From CAWJNF01 sp963844235 (GTDB lineage Bacteria > Actinomycetota > Thermoleophilia > Gaiellales > Gaiellaceae), in the NCBI GenBank assembly GCA_963844235.1, contig CAWJNF010000008.1:620001-684000 (forward strand): a DNA stretch of 64,000 nt, read 5' to 3'. This document shows positions 42,045 to 53,185 of the stretch, in pieces. Under the pieces are notes generated by a model. It did no database searches. It was not told the origin of the DNA and worked only from the letters and a program-made list of their open reading frames with translations. The translations under genes and the position numbers were made by a program. The first letter of the stretch is position 1. Each line of letters begins with the position of its first letter.

Positions 42045-43988
42045 TCATTTGGCCGCCGAGAGCGGCTTCAGGCCCTTGGCGATGTCGAGCATCGTCTCGT
42101 TGGAGAGCTCGTCAAGCAGCGTGTTCGTCACCCAGTAGACGGCGTTGTTCTCCTGGAAGGCCACCATGTGGAGCTTCGAGCCGTTGTAGTACAGGCGGAG
42201 CTCCCGCCCGCCGACGCGCTTCCTCGTCGAGGGCTCGTCGAGGATCGGAGCCTCCTCCCAGCTCGTCTCCATGATTCCCCACCAGCCGGTCATCGAGCGA
42301 AACACGAGCTTCACGGCGTCGTGCTCCTCGAGCCGGTACCTCCGCACGGGCATCTCCGAGTCGAGGCTCGACGTACGCTCCTTCATGAGCGGAACGAGCA
42401 GCGGGAAGTCGACCTGCCCTCGCAGCGGGCGAAGGAGCGCAAGCTCCTCGTCGAAGTCGCGGACGGTGTTCGGCGGAAGGTGCTCGGGCGTGTCGTCCAC
42501 CGAGACCGGCGCCAGCGTGCCGTGGAACGTCTTGCCGACGATCACCTGCAACATCGTGTCGAGCTCCTGTTCCGGCGACGCCCGCTCGACTCGGTAGTCG
42601 CCGAACAGCTTGCCGACCGACTCCGCGGCCGCCGCCGCACCGGCCGCCGCCGGATCGAAGAGGATCGTCGTCTCGAAGTAGTCCCATTTCGCGTTGCCAG
42701 CCTCGTCGAGGGCGTTCCCGCCCGACTGGGCCACGTACTCGAGCTCGCCGAGCGCCTCGGCGGCCGTGACTGCCGAGAGGTCCTCCCCGTTCCCGTTCAG
42801 CACCTCGATCGTCGTCTCGTCCGGGAGCGGCGCCTCGGTCTCGGGCTTCCCGCCCGAGGCGACGGCGGTCGCCTTCTCGGCTGCCTCGACGTCCGGGTTG
42901 AGGAAGTCGCGAACGGCCTCCTGGATCTCCTCCGGGGTCGTGCCGAGCAGGCTCGAGCCTGTCAAGTCTCCGACGTCCAGCTGCCCATGGTAGAAGTGGC
43001 CCGAGGGAAGGTTGTACGCGAACTGGGCATAGCGGAGGAGCGTGTCCAGATCGATCTCCTTGCCCGCGCTGCGGCTCACCTGCACGCTGTCGACGAAGAC
43101 CTTCATGATTCCGGGCAGCTTCGTGACCGAGAACTCCGTGCGCACGGCCTGCTTGAACGACTTGACAAACTGCTGCTGACGCGCGATCCGGTGGAAGTCC
43201 GAGTCCGTGTGCCGGTAGCGGGCATAGTCGAGGGCGGCTCCGCCCGTCAGCTTCTGGTAGCCCGGCTTGACGTTGATCTTCGCGTAGCCCGTGCCAAGCG
43301 GGTTGTAGTAGCGGCGATCGACGTCCACATAGACGCCGTCGACCTTGTTGACGAGCTCCTTGAAGCCGTGGAAGTCGACCGTGATCACGTAGTTGATCTG
43401 GAGGTCGGTGAGCGCCTTCACCGTCGCGACGGTGCCGGTCGGGCCGCAGAGGGCGAATGCCTCGTTGAGCTTGCCGCGCCACGGCGTGGGGTTGGCGTTG
43501 CAGCCCGGATGGTCGACCTCGAGATCGCGCGGGAACGAGAGCAGCGAGAGCGTGTCGGCCCTCGGGTCGGCGCGAACGAGCATGACGGTGTCGGATAGGC
43601 CGACGGTGTGCTCCCCGGCGCGCTTGTCGTAGCCGATGATGATCGCGTTCGTCGCCCTGCCGGGGTCGGTCACCTCCGTGATCAGCTCCGGATCGGCCCC
43701 CGCGAACTCCTCCCGCAGCTCCTGGGAGTTGTCGTTGATGGTCGCGACGCTCTCCTCGAGGTAGAGCAGCACGCCGCCGCCGAGCGCTCCGGCGGCGACC
43801 AGCACGAAGACGAGGAGCCACATGAGGACGCGGCCCGTGAGCTTGAGGCCACGATGGTCGCGGCCGCCGTATCGGCTCACCGCTGTCAGCGGCGGGCGTA
43901 TGGCAGCGCCCCCCGTCGCGTCAGGCCTCTTCGGCTCTCGGCCACCGGCCCAATCGCCGCCGGCGCCTCTCTTCAGGGTCGTTCGCAC
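42045..43988 (-). CDS. LCP (LytR-CpsA-Psr) family glycopolymer ligase
   Basis: 647 aa. Cytosolic basic N-terminus, one TM helix (LMWLLVFVLVAAGALGGGVL, about 55-75), the LCP domain at about 110-330 (SDTVMLVRADPRADTLSLLS, FPRDLEVD, KLNEAFALCGPTG, VDVDRRYYNP, ALDYARYRHTDSDFHRIARQ), then a LytR_C-like domain (TIEVLNGNGEDLSAVTAAEA). A further 200-residue C-terminal part (WWGIMETSWEEAPIL, YYNGSKLHMVAFQENNAVYW) is not found in short LCP proteins. Transfers undecaprenyl-linked polymers to the cell wall; fits with the sugar genes beside it. Confidence 0.92.
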   Translation of the reverse strand: MRTTLKRGAGGDWAGGREPKRPDATGGAAIRPPLTAVSRYGGRDHRGLKLTGRVLMWLLVFVLVAAGALGGGVLLYLEESVATINDNSQELREEFAGADPELITEVTDPGRATNAIIIGYDKRAGEHTVGLSDTVMLVRADPRADTLSLLSFPRDLEVDHPGCNANPTPWRGKLNEAFALCGPTGTVATVKALTDLQINYVITVDFHGFKELVNKVDGVYVDVDRRYYNPLGTGYAKINVKPGYQKLTGGAALDYARYRHTDSDFHRIARQQQFVKSFKQAVRTEFSVTKLPGIMKVFVDSVQVSRSAGKEIDLDTLLRYAQFAYNLPSGHFYHGQLDVGDLTGSSLLGTTPEEIQEAVRDFLNPDVEAAEKATAVASGGKPETEAPLPDETTIEVLNGNGEDLSAVTAAEALGELEYVAQSGGNALDEAGNAKWDYFETTILFDPAAAGAAAAAESVGKLFGDYRVERASPEQELDTMLQVIVGKTFHGTLAPVSVDDTPEHLPPNTVRDFDEELALLRPLRGQVDFPLLVPLMKERTSSLDSEMPVRRYRLEEHDAVKLVFRSMTGWWGIMETSWEEAPILDEPSTRKRVGGRELRLYYNGSKLHMVAFQENNAVYWVTNTLLDELSNETMLDIAKGLKPLSAAK

Positions 43989-44103
43989 GCAGGATTCCGG
44001 TCAGGACTGCTGGACGGGCCGCGGTCGAGGATACCGAAGCGTTCGGCCTCGAGGCCGCAGCCCCTTCTGAAGTTGTAGCGTCTGAGCGGCAGTTCGCCGG
44101 CCC

Positions 44104-44109
44104 TAGAGT
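44104..44109 (+). promoter_or_regulatory. Candidate -10 box for the HEALH lipoprotein gene
   Basis: TAGAGT ends six bases before GTG 44116; no Shine-Dalgarno; leaderless pattern. Confidence 0.35.
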
Positions 44110-44115
44110 GTCCGC

Positions 44116-45180
44116 GTGCGGCGCCCTCCGCCCGCCCTCGGTCTCGTCCATCTGGCGGTTGCGCTCGCTCTCGCTGCGGGCTGCGCGACCGAGGCCCCGA
44201 CCGGAAACGAGCCTCCCGCTGCGACGTCGGTACCGGCCGGCACAGTGCCCGCCGATCCCCTCGAGGCCGGGCCGTTCGTCCCGGCACGGCCCGGGCTGTT
44301 CGGGCCGCCGTACTACCCCGATGTCCCTCAGGCCCCGGCCGCGCGGAGGCCGGCGGAAGCTCCCGGTGCGGGCGCGCTGGGGCGACGGGCCGAACAGCTC
44401 GTCGCCGCTCGGGATGCCGCGCTCGTGAGCCGGGCGCGTGAGCTCTACGCCGACCCGAGACTCGAGCAGCTCGTGCCTCACCCTGCTCTCCGTGCGGCAG
44501 TCGTTTCCCTGCTCGGCACGCTCGCCGAGCCCGCAATCGAATGGCTGCTCGAGGGGGGACGCTTCGCGCTCGTCGACTTCGGAGAGCTTGACGGACCCGA
44601 GATCGCGCAGTCGCAGACCGGCGCGGATGGACGTCAGCGCATCGTCGTCGCATCCCGCCTGGCCTTCGAGGAGCCGGGTCTGCTCTCCGTCGTCATCGCT
44701 CACGAGGCCCTCCACGCGGATGATCGGGTCAGCGATCTCGAGGAGCTCGTCGCAACCGCGCTCCAGGCGCTCGTCCACATGCAGCAGCTGCTCGCCGACC
44801 CGGCCCTGGCAAACGGGCTGACCGAGCTGTCGCAGTCGACGAACGCGTGGGTGCTGATTCGCTTCAACACCCGCGCCGAAGGCTCTGCAACGCTGCGCCT
44901 CGTGCTCTCCGACGGCGGCCCGAGCGTGCTTCCCGGCGGCCTCGAGCGTCCGCACTTCGCAGCCTTCTTCGATCCCGCCGCCGATCCGACGCCGGGCAAC
45001 CCCTACCTCGCCGCGCTCGTCGGGAGGGTGGCCGTCGCCGGGCCGCCACCGGAGCTCGACTTCGCCGTCGAGACGGTCGAGCTCCTGGACGCCGGCCAGG
45101 CCGTGCTGAGCGACGACGAGCTGCTCGAGGTGGCGACCAGCCTGAAGCTCGAGCCACCAGACACGAACATGGCGGGATGA
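44116..45180 (+). CDS. Lipoprotein with HExxH metalloprotease-like motif
   Basis: 354 aa. Signal peptide with lipobox ALAAGC (Cys23), a Pro/Ala-rich spacer to about residue 90, then a helical domain. LLSVVIAHEALHADD at 190-203 contains HEALH, the zincin consensus, in the helix where a metalloprotease active site would lie, preceded by strands resembling QRIVVASRLAFEE. A second distal acidic ligand is not obvious (DRVSDLEELVATAL follows). No known peptidase family is recognised. One of the few plus-strand genes; divergent from the LCP gene. Confidence 0.75.
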   Translation: MRRPPPALGLVHLAVALALAAGCATEAPTGNEPPAATSVPAGTVPADPLEAGPFVPARPGLFGPPYYPDVPQAPAARRPAEAPGAGALGRRAEQLVAARDAALVSRARELYADPRLEQLVPHPALRAAVVSLLGTLAEPAIEWLLEGGRFALVDFGELDGPEIAQSQTGADGRQRIVVASRLAFEEPGLLSVVIAHEALHADDRVSDLEELVATALQALVHMQQLLADPALANGLTELSQSTNAWVLIRFNTRAEGSATLRLVLSDGGPSVLPGGLERPHFAAFFDPAADPTPGNPYLAALVGRVAVAGPPPELDFAVETVELLDAGQAVLSDDELLEVATSLKLEPPDTNMAG

Positions 45181-45218
45181 GCCGGGCCGGCCGCCCCGCG
45201 GGGTCTCCCCTCGGTTGC

Positions 45219-45237
45219 GGGCCGTGAGCTCCGGCCC
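45219..45237. repeat. Family A-like palindrome, copy A7
   Basis: GGGCCG-...-CGGCCC followed by CTACACC, between the convergent lipoprotein gene and atpC; a probable bidirectional terminator. Confidence 0.55.
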
Positions 45238-45261
45238 CTACACCTCACCCCGAGGTCGGAT

Positions 45262-45690
45262 TCAGTCGCGACCCGCGACCGCGATCTTGTTCTCGGCGTG
45301 GCGGAGCTGCTCGCCGACACGCCAGCGGTCGATTCCTTCCGCGCCGGCGTCCGCGCGCTCGAGCAGTGCGCGCGCCTCGTCGGCCTCTCGCCGCGCCTGC
45401 TCGACGTCGATCTCCTCGGCCCGGACGGCGTCGTCGACGAGCACGATCGCCCGATCACGCTGGATCTTGAAGTACCCGGGCCCGGTCGCCAGCGCCTGCC
45501 AGGCGTTCTCCGCCTTGATCCGCGTCTCCCCCGCCTTGAGCATCGCGACGAGCGGCGCGTGGCGGGGAAGCACTCCGATCTCGCCTGCCGCGCCGGGCAC
45601 GATCAGCATCTGCGCCTCGCCCTCGTAGATCGGCCCCTCGGGCGTGACGACCGAGAGGTCGAAGGTCTTCTCGCTCTGCTCGGTCGCCAC
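45262..45690 (-). CDS. atpC: ATP synthase F1 epsilon subunit
   Basis: 142 aa. N-terminal beta-sandwich (FDLSVVTPEGPIYEGEAQML, GEIGVLPRHAPLVAMLKAGE) and the C-terminal helix pair (IDVEQARREADEARALLERA). Couples rotation between F1 and the c-ring and restrains ATP hydrolysis. 12 bp after atpD. Confidence 0.94.
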   Translation of the reverse strand: MATEQSEKTFDLSVVTPEGPIYEGEAQMLIVPGAAGEIGVLPRHAPLVAMLKAGETRIKAENAWQALATGPGYFKIQRDRAIVLVDDAVRAEEIDVEQARREADEARALLERADAGAEGIDRWRVGEQLRHAENKIAVAGRD

Positions 45691-45702
45691 GGGAGAAACG
45701 AA

Positions 45703-47133
<1,431 letters not shown>

Positions 47134-47255
47134 GGTGCTCCTGGATGCTCCTGGGTCGCCTCGAGGCAGGTCCGCGGCGGCCGCCGGCCGCCGCCGCCGC
47201 TGAGTTTACCGGCCGCTGCCGAGCACCGATGCCGCAGGCGCCACGGCGGCCCGGA

Positions 47256-47684
47256 TCAGACGTTGACCGTCGTGACGGGAGTCGGCGGCTGCGTGGGCAC
47301 GGGCGGAAGATCGGCGATCTCGGTCGGCCCGGGCGCCGTCGGCAAGGGCGTGTCGCCGCCGGAGCCCACGAGCCCGCCGACAACCCCGCCCGCAGCCGCC
47401 GCGCCGACCACGATCGCCGCAACGGCGAGCCGCCTGCGAGCGTGCGGCCGGGCCGGCCTGGGAGCCGGGTCGAGCGAGCGCGACGGGCGCTCCTGCGGCG
47501 TCTCGCGGATGGAGCGTGTCGTGACCTCGATCGACGCCGCGAACGCGTGACACTCGCCGCAGCGCGCGAGGTGCCGCCACAAGAGCAGCCGTTCGAGCTC
47601 CGACAGCTCGCCGTCGAGCCGGAGCGAGACCCATTCCCGAGCGCGGCCGCAGCCACGCTCCCGATCACGATGTGCGCCGATCAT
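47256..47684 (-). CDS. Zinc-finger (anti-sigma-like) single-pass membrane protein
   Basis: 142 aa. LWRHLARCGECHAFA (His38, Cys42, Cys45) matches the HxxxCxxC zinc-binding anti-sigma motif at the end of a helix. One TM helix at about 88-110 (AVAAIVVGAAAAGGVVGGLV) and a short Pro/Thr-rich external tail follow. No sigma factor gene is nearby, so its partner is unknown. It lies directly upstream of atpD. Confidence 0.75.
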   Translation of the reverse strand: MIGAHRDRERGCGRAREWVSLRLDGELSELERLLLWRHLARCGECHAFAASIEVTTRSIRETPQERPSRSLDPAPRPARPHARRRLAVAAIVVGAAAAGGVVGGLVGSGGDTPLPTAPGPTEIADLPPVPTQPPTPVTTVNV

Positions 47685-47818
47685 CGTCCTGCCCTATGTC
47701 TGACGATAGCGAGCGGTGGAAGTTAGGAAGCGCTCACTCGCGCCAGGAGCGCGCTCAGGCGGAGCGTCCACCCGTGTCGGGCTGGTCTCGACGTCCGGCG
47801 CTCCTTCGCTCTTTCGCA

Positions 47819-47838
47819 CTCGTGCCGCCAGGCACGAG
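47819..47838. terminator. Stem-loop downstream of oppF
   Basis: CTCGTGCC-GCCA-GGCACGAG, a perfect 8 bp stem without a T-tract, in the 268 bp gap between oppF and the zinc-finger gene. The gap has further short stems and no gene. Confidence 0.5.
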
Positions 47839-47952
47839 AGCGGTGCGCAGCCACACGGGCTGCGTGGTCGAGCGCTCAAACCTCGTGAGCGATGTAGGTC
47901 GGCTGGTAGGGCATCGAATACAGCCTACCGTCGGCGCCCAGCGTAGCCCGCG

Positions 47953-49037
<1,085 letters not shown>

Positions 49038-49041
<4 letters not shown>

Positions 49042-50063
49042 ACCACGACCTGCACGCGCCTGGCCTCGCGCTCGAGCCACAGCCGCCGCTTGTCGTCGAT
49101 CCCGAGATGGCAGGCGTCCTCGTGCCCGCCGCCGCGGTCACGAAACTCAGGTCGCTCCTGGTCGCAGGGCGAGAAGCGGTGCGGGCAGCGGGGGTGGAAC
49201 GGGCAGCCGGGAGGGACGAAGATCAGCGACGGAGGCGATCCCTCGATCGGCACGAGGCTCGATGCCTTCTGCTCGGCACGCGGAATCGACTCGAGGAGGC
49301 CCCACGTGTAGGGATGCAGCGGCTGCCGGAAGACGTCCTCGGTCGAGCCAAGCTCCATGGAGCGGCCCGCGTACATGACCATGACCGTCTGCGCGACCTC
49401 TGCGATCACGCCCAGGTCGTGCGTGATCAGGATCACGCCGATGTTGAACTCCTGCTTCACCCGGTCGATCAGCTCGAGGATCTGCGCCTGCACCGTGACG
49501 TCGAGCGCCGTGGTCGGCTCGTCGGCGATCAGGAGATCCGGGTTGTTGATCATCGCCATGGCGATCATTGCCCGCTGTCGCATGCCCCCCGAGTACTGGT
49601 GCGGGTAGTCCTTGACGCGCTGGCGAGGGTTCGGGATCCCGACAGCGCCCAGCAGGTCGACGGCGCGCTGCAGTGCCTGAGCCTTCGGGATGTTCTCGTG
49701 GACACGGACCGCCTCGACGATCTGGTCGCCCACCGAGTACATGGGATGCAGGCACGCGAAGGGATCCTGGAAGATCATCGCGATGTCCTTGCCGCGAACC
49801 TTCCGGAGGGCCGAGACCGGCGCGGAGATCAGATCCTGGCCCATGAACCGCGCCGTGCCGGAGATCCTCGTGCGCTCGCGGTTGAGCAGGCCCAGGAGCG
49901 CGAGGTTCGTGACGCTCTTTCCCGAGCCGGACTCCCCCACGATCCCGAACGTCTCGCCGCGATGGACGGCGAACGTCAGGCCGTCGACGGCATGGACGAC
50001 GCCGTCCGGCGTCGGAAACTCCACAACGAGGTTCTCGACCTCGAGCAGCGGCTCGGCCGTCAC
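49038..50063 (-). CDS. Oligopeptide/dipeptide ABC transporter ATP-binding protein (OppD-like)
   Basis: 341 aa from GTG 50063 (GTGA overlap with oppB). Walker A VGESGSGKSVTNLALLG, signature YSGGMRQRAMIAMAM, Walker B LLIADEPTTALDVTVQ, switch ILITHDLGVIAEV, and C-terminal GCPFHPRCPHRFSPCD. Confidence 0.93.
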
Positions 50064-51025
50064 TGGTAGCGCACCCGGGGATCGAGGTAGGCGTAGAGCA
50101 CGTCGACGATCAGGTTGAAGAGCGCCACCGCCACGGCGCCGACCAGGACGACGCCGACGACGGCAGGCAGATCCTCCTGGAAGGTCGACGTGATCGCCCA
50201 GGCGCCGAGGCCCTGGAAGTTGAAGACCGTCTCGGTGATGACCGCGCCGCCGATGAGGAGCGCGACATCCATGCCGAACATCGTCACGATCGGCGTCAGG
50301 CTGGCTCGCAGGCCGTGCTTGAAGATCACCCTGCGCTCGGAGAGGCCCTTGGCGCGCGCCGTGCGGATGTAGTCCTCCCCCATGACGTCGAGGAGGTTGC
50401 CGCGCGTCATCCGCGCGTAGAACGCGGCGTAGAGCAGGGCTAAGACGAACCAGGGCAAGATCATGTGCTGGAACCACTCGCCCGGGCTCTCGGAAAACGC
50501 GACGTATCCCGTCCCGGGTAACCAGCCCAGCTTCTCCCAGAAGATGTAGAGGGCCATCAGGCCGAGCCAGAAAACGGGGGCGGAAACGCCGAAGAGGGCG
50601 AAGCCCATGGCGGCCCGGTCGATCAGCGATCCGCGCTTGATGGCCGACACGACGCCGATGGTCACGCCCATGATCAGCCAGATGAAGGCCGCGCCGGCAA
50701 CGAGGATCAGCGTCCGCGGGGCGCGGTCGAAGAGCTCGTCCCGCACGGAGTCCCGGGTGTCGAAGGAGAACCCGAGACCGGGCCAGCCGTACTCGTCGCC
50801 GGTGACGAGGTTCGAGAGGAAGATCCAGTACTGGTGGTACCACGGCTTGTCGAGGCCCAGCTGCTCCCGCACGATGGCGATGTTCTCCTCGGTGGGCACG
50901 CGTCCCGCGAAGCGCAGCGCGGGGTCACCCGAGGGCAGCAGGTAGAAGATCACGAACGTCACGAACGTGACGAAGACGACGACGAGGATCGCCCAGAGGA
51001 TGCGCCTTACGACGTACGCCCCCAC
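50060..51025 (-). CDS. Peptide ABC transporter permease (OppB/DppB-like)
   Basis: 321 aa. Six transmembrane helices, beginning MGAYVVRRILWAILVVVFVT, with the family LGLDKPWYHQYWIFLSNL segment and the EAA-type loop VMGEDYIRTARAKGLSERRV before the last helices. ATG/GTG start 93 bp after the binding protein. Confidence 0.93.
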   Translation of the reverse strand: MGAYVVRRILWAILVVVFVTFVTFVIFYLLPSGDPALRFAGRVPTEENIAIVREQLGLDKPWYHQYWIFLSNLVTGDEYGWPGLGFSFDTRDSVRDELFDRAPRTLILVAGAAFIWLIMGVTIGVVSAIKRGSLIDRAAMGFALFGVSAPVFWLGLMALYIFWEKLGWLPGTGYVAFSESPGEWFQHMILPWFVLALLYAAFYARMTRGNLLDVMGEDYIRTARAKGLSERRVIFKHGLRASLTPIVTMFGMDVALLIGGAVITETVFNFQGLGAWAITSTFQEDLPAVVGVVLVGAVAVALFNLIVDVLYAYLDPRVRYQ

Positions 51026-51070
51026 TCAGGTCACCTCTCGCTTCTCCGACGCCGGGTCACATTGTGGGCC

Positions 51071-51103
51071 GGAGAGCTGCCCCGTCATCCGGGGCAGCTC
51101 TCC
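51071..51103 (-). terminator. Perfect stem-loop between the binding-protein gene and oppB
   Basis: GGAGAGCTGCCCC and GGGGCAGCTCTCC, a 13 bp perfect stem with a 7 nt loop. No T-tract. In many ABC operons such a loop after the binding-protein gene stabilises that mRNA and lowers read-through to the membrane genes. Confidence 0.75.
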
Positions 51104-51117
51104 GATCGTGTGCTTCC

Positions 51118-53061
51118 TTATTGCGCTGACGCGTCCACGCCCACGTGGGCGTACGCGATCGTACCTGCGAACTGATCGAACTCCCACTGGGTCACGGTCG
51201 GGCCCGTGATCTGGACCGCCGAGGCGTCCAGGTACGGCACCCACGGCACGACCTCTTCCATGAGCTTCTTGTCGAGATCGCCCCAGCAGGTGATGCGCTC
51301 GCCCGGATCGAGCACCTGGTTGCACGCATCGATGTCGGCATCCACGCTCGGGAGACCCTCGCAGACGCCCTCCCATCCCTGGATCTCGCCGAGCTGCTCG
51401 CAGGTTGCACCGACGAGCGAGTAGTTGACGTTGCCCGTCGGGATGATGCTGCGCGAGTCGAAGAGCACCATGAAGGTCGAGCTGTCCGGGTAGTCCTTGC
51501 CCCAGCCGGCCCGGCCGGAGATCGGGATGTTCTCGTTTACCGTCTGGATCGGCGTGTAGGCGTCCTCGACCGAGCGCACGTTCAGCGTGATCCCGATCTT
51601 CTCGAGCGACGCAACCGTCGGGGGCACCATGTCCTGGCGCAGCCGGTCGGTCGCCGTCAGGTAGAGGACGTCCTTGCACTCAGGCGCGTCGCAGATCCCG
51701 TCCTGGTCGGTGTCGTATTTGGACAGCTTCATCTCCTCCATGGCCGCGGCGGCGTCGCCCGCGTCGCCCTCGCTCGGGTAGGGCACGTAATCGGAGAGAG
51801 TGTCGTTGAGCATGACATCGGGAACGATGTGGTTCGCGATCTCGCCGAACAGCGGGCCGCCCCACGCGCGGCGCAGGCCCTCCTTGTCCATGACGAAGTT
51901 CGCGGCCTTGCGGACGTGGATGTCGTCGAACGGTGGCTGAGTGAAGTTCATCGTGATGTACCACGTGCGGTCGCCGGCGTTGACGTGCAGGAACGGCTGG
52001 AGCTCCTCGTCCTGCGAGTACTCGCGGAGCACCTCCGGCGGCTCGCTGGCGATTGCGTCTTCGATCTCGCCCGCGGCGATCTTGTTGTAGATGTCGTCGA
52101 CGTTCGAGTTGATCCGGAACTCGAAGCCGTCGGGGAGGTTCTCCCGCGCCTCGGTCGTGTCCGTCGCGGGGTCGTAGTCCGGGTTGCGGACAAGCGTCAT
52201 CGACGTGTCCGGGTCGAAGCCGGACAGCGGCTGCAGCGTGTCGCAGCTCGTTGCGTCCTGCGCGTCCGAGCCCTCGATCATGTACGGGCCGGACGACACG
52301 AGGTAGCGACCGTACAGGTTGGCCTCGTTGAAGCAGCTCGCGACCTCTCTCGGCACCGGCCCGGTTGCGGGCATGGCGATGCGATAGAGGAAGTCGCCGG
52401 TCGGCTGCGTGAGCTTGAACTCGACGGTCTTGTCGTCGACCGCGGTGACGCCCGAGATCGTGTCGGCCTCGCCCGCCCTGAACTCGGCCATTCCCTCGAT
52501 CACGCCGTCGTAGTAGAAGCCGTACTGCGCCACGAGCGCGTCGGTGCCGATCCGCTCGAACGCGTAGACGACGTCATCGGCCACGATCTCCCTCGAGAGC
52601 GGCGGGCCGAACATGATCCCGTCCTTGAGCGTGAACGTGTAGGTGAGCCCGTCCGCTGAGGCCTGGCCCGTATCCGTCGCCAGGTCTGGGATGACCTCGT
52701 TCCCAGCTGCTCCCGGAACGTGCCGGTAGCCGACCAGCGTGCGTACGAGCAGGTTGGACATGATCCCCCAGGCCTCGCCCAGGTACTCGCCCACCGGATC
52801 GAAGCCGCTCGTGAAGTCGAACGACGTCTCCCAGTCGACGCGGTACACGCCGCCCGCCTCGGCTCCGCCCTCGGCAGGCTCCTCGGCAGGCTCCTCGGCA
52901 GGCGCCTCGGACGTCTCGGCCGGCTCTGCCGGCTCGGCCGGCTCCGTGGCGGCCGGCTCTGCCGGCTCGGCCGCGGGCTCCTCGTCGCCGCCGCAGCCCG
53001 CCGCCAGCGCAGCGGCCACCCCGGCCAGCGCAAGAAAGCCCAGCACTCTCAAGCGTTTCAC
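51118..53061 (-). CDS. Peptide ABC transporter substrate-binding lipoprotein (family 5)
   Basis: 647 aa. Lipoprotein signal ending ALAAGC (Cys23), then an EPAEPAE repeat linker (about 27-70). The SBP-bac-5 fold has ADGLTYTFTLKDGIMFGPPL, DDVVYAFERIG, TVEFKLTQPTGDF, AANFVMDKEGLRRAWGG and SGRAGWGKDYPDSSTFMVLF. Located outside the membrane to capture peptides for OppBC. Good Shine-Dalgarno AGAGGGGG. Confidence 0.93.
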   Translation of the reverse strand: MKRLRVLGFLALAGVAAALAAGCGGDEEPAAEPAEPAATEPAEPAEPAETSEAPAEEPAEEPAEGGAEAGGVYRVDWETSFDFTSGFDPVGEYLGEAWGIMSNLLVRTLVGYRHVPGAAGNEVIPDLATDTGQASADGLTYTFTLKDGIMFGPPLSREIVADDVVYAFERIGTDALVAQYGFYYDGVIEGMAEFRAGEADTISGVTAVDDKTVEFKLTQPTGDFLYRIAMPATGPVPREVASCFNEANLYGRYLVSSGPYMIEGSDAQDATSCDTLQPLSGFDPDTSMTLVRNPDYDPATDTTEARENLPDGFEFRINSNVDDIYNKIAAGEIEDAIASEPPEVLREYSQDEELQPFLHVNAGDRTWYITMNFTQPPFDDIHVRKAANFVMDKEGLRRAWGGPLFGEIANHIVPDVMLNDTLSDYVPYPSEGDAGDAAAAMEEMKLSKYDTDQDGICDAPECKDVLYLTATDRLRQDMVPPTVASLEKIGITLNVRSVEDAYTPIQTVNENIPISGRAGWGKDYPDSSTFMVLFDSRSIIPTGNVNYSLVGATCEQLGEIQGWEGVCEGLPSVDADIDACNQVLDPGERITCWGDLDKKLMEEVVPWVPYLDASAVQITGPTVTQWEFDQFAGTIAYAHVGVDASAQ

Positions 53062-53185
53062 ATGAACCCCCTCTTCTCTTCTCGACGGGCCGCCTCCCCT
53101 GAACCGGCCCGAATTGCGGGACTGTACTCCAACAACGCTACGACGGTATACGAGCCGCCGAAGTTAGGCTCGGGCGGCGACCGGC

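Noticed and set aside
51118..53061. Repeated EPAEPAE codons in the binding protein as a tandem DNA repeat or CRISPR-like array
   Set aside because: They are a low-complexity linker after the lipidated cysteine, common in actinobacterial binding lipoproteins. No spacer/repeat structure exists.
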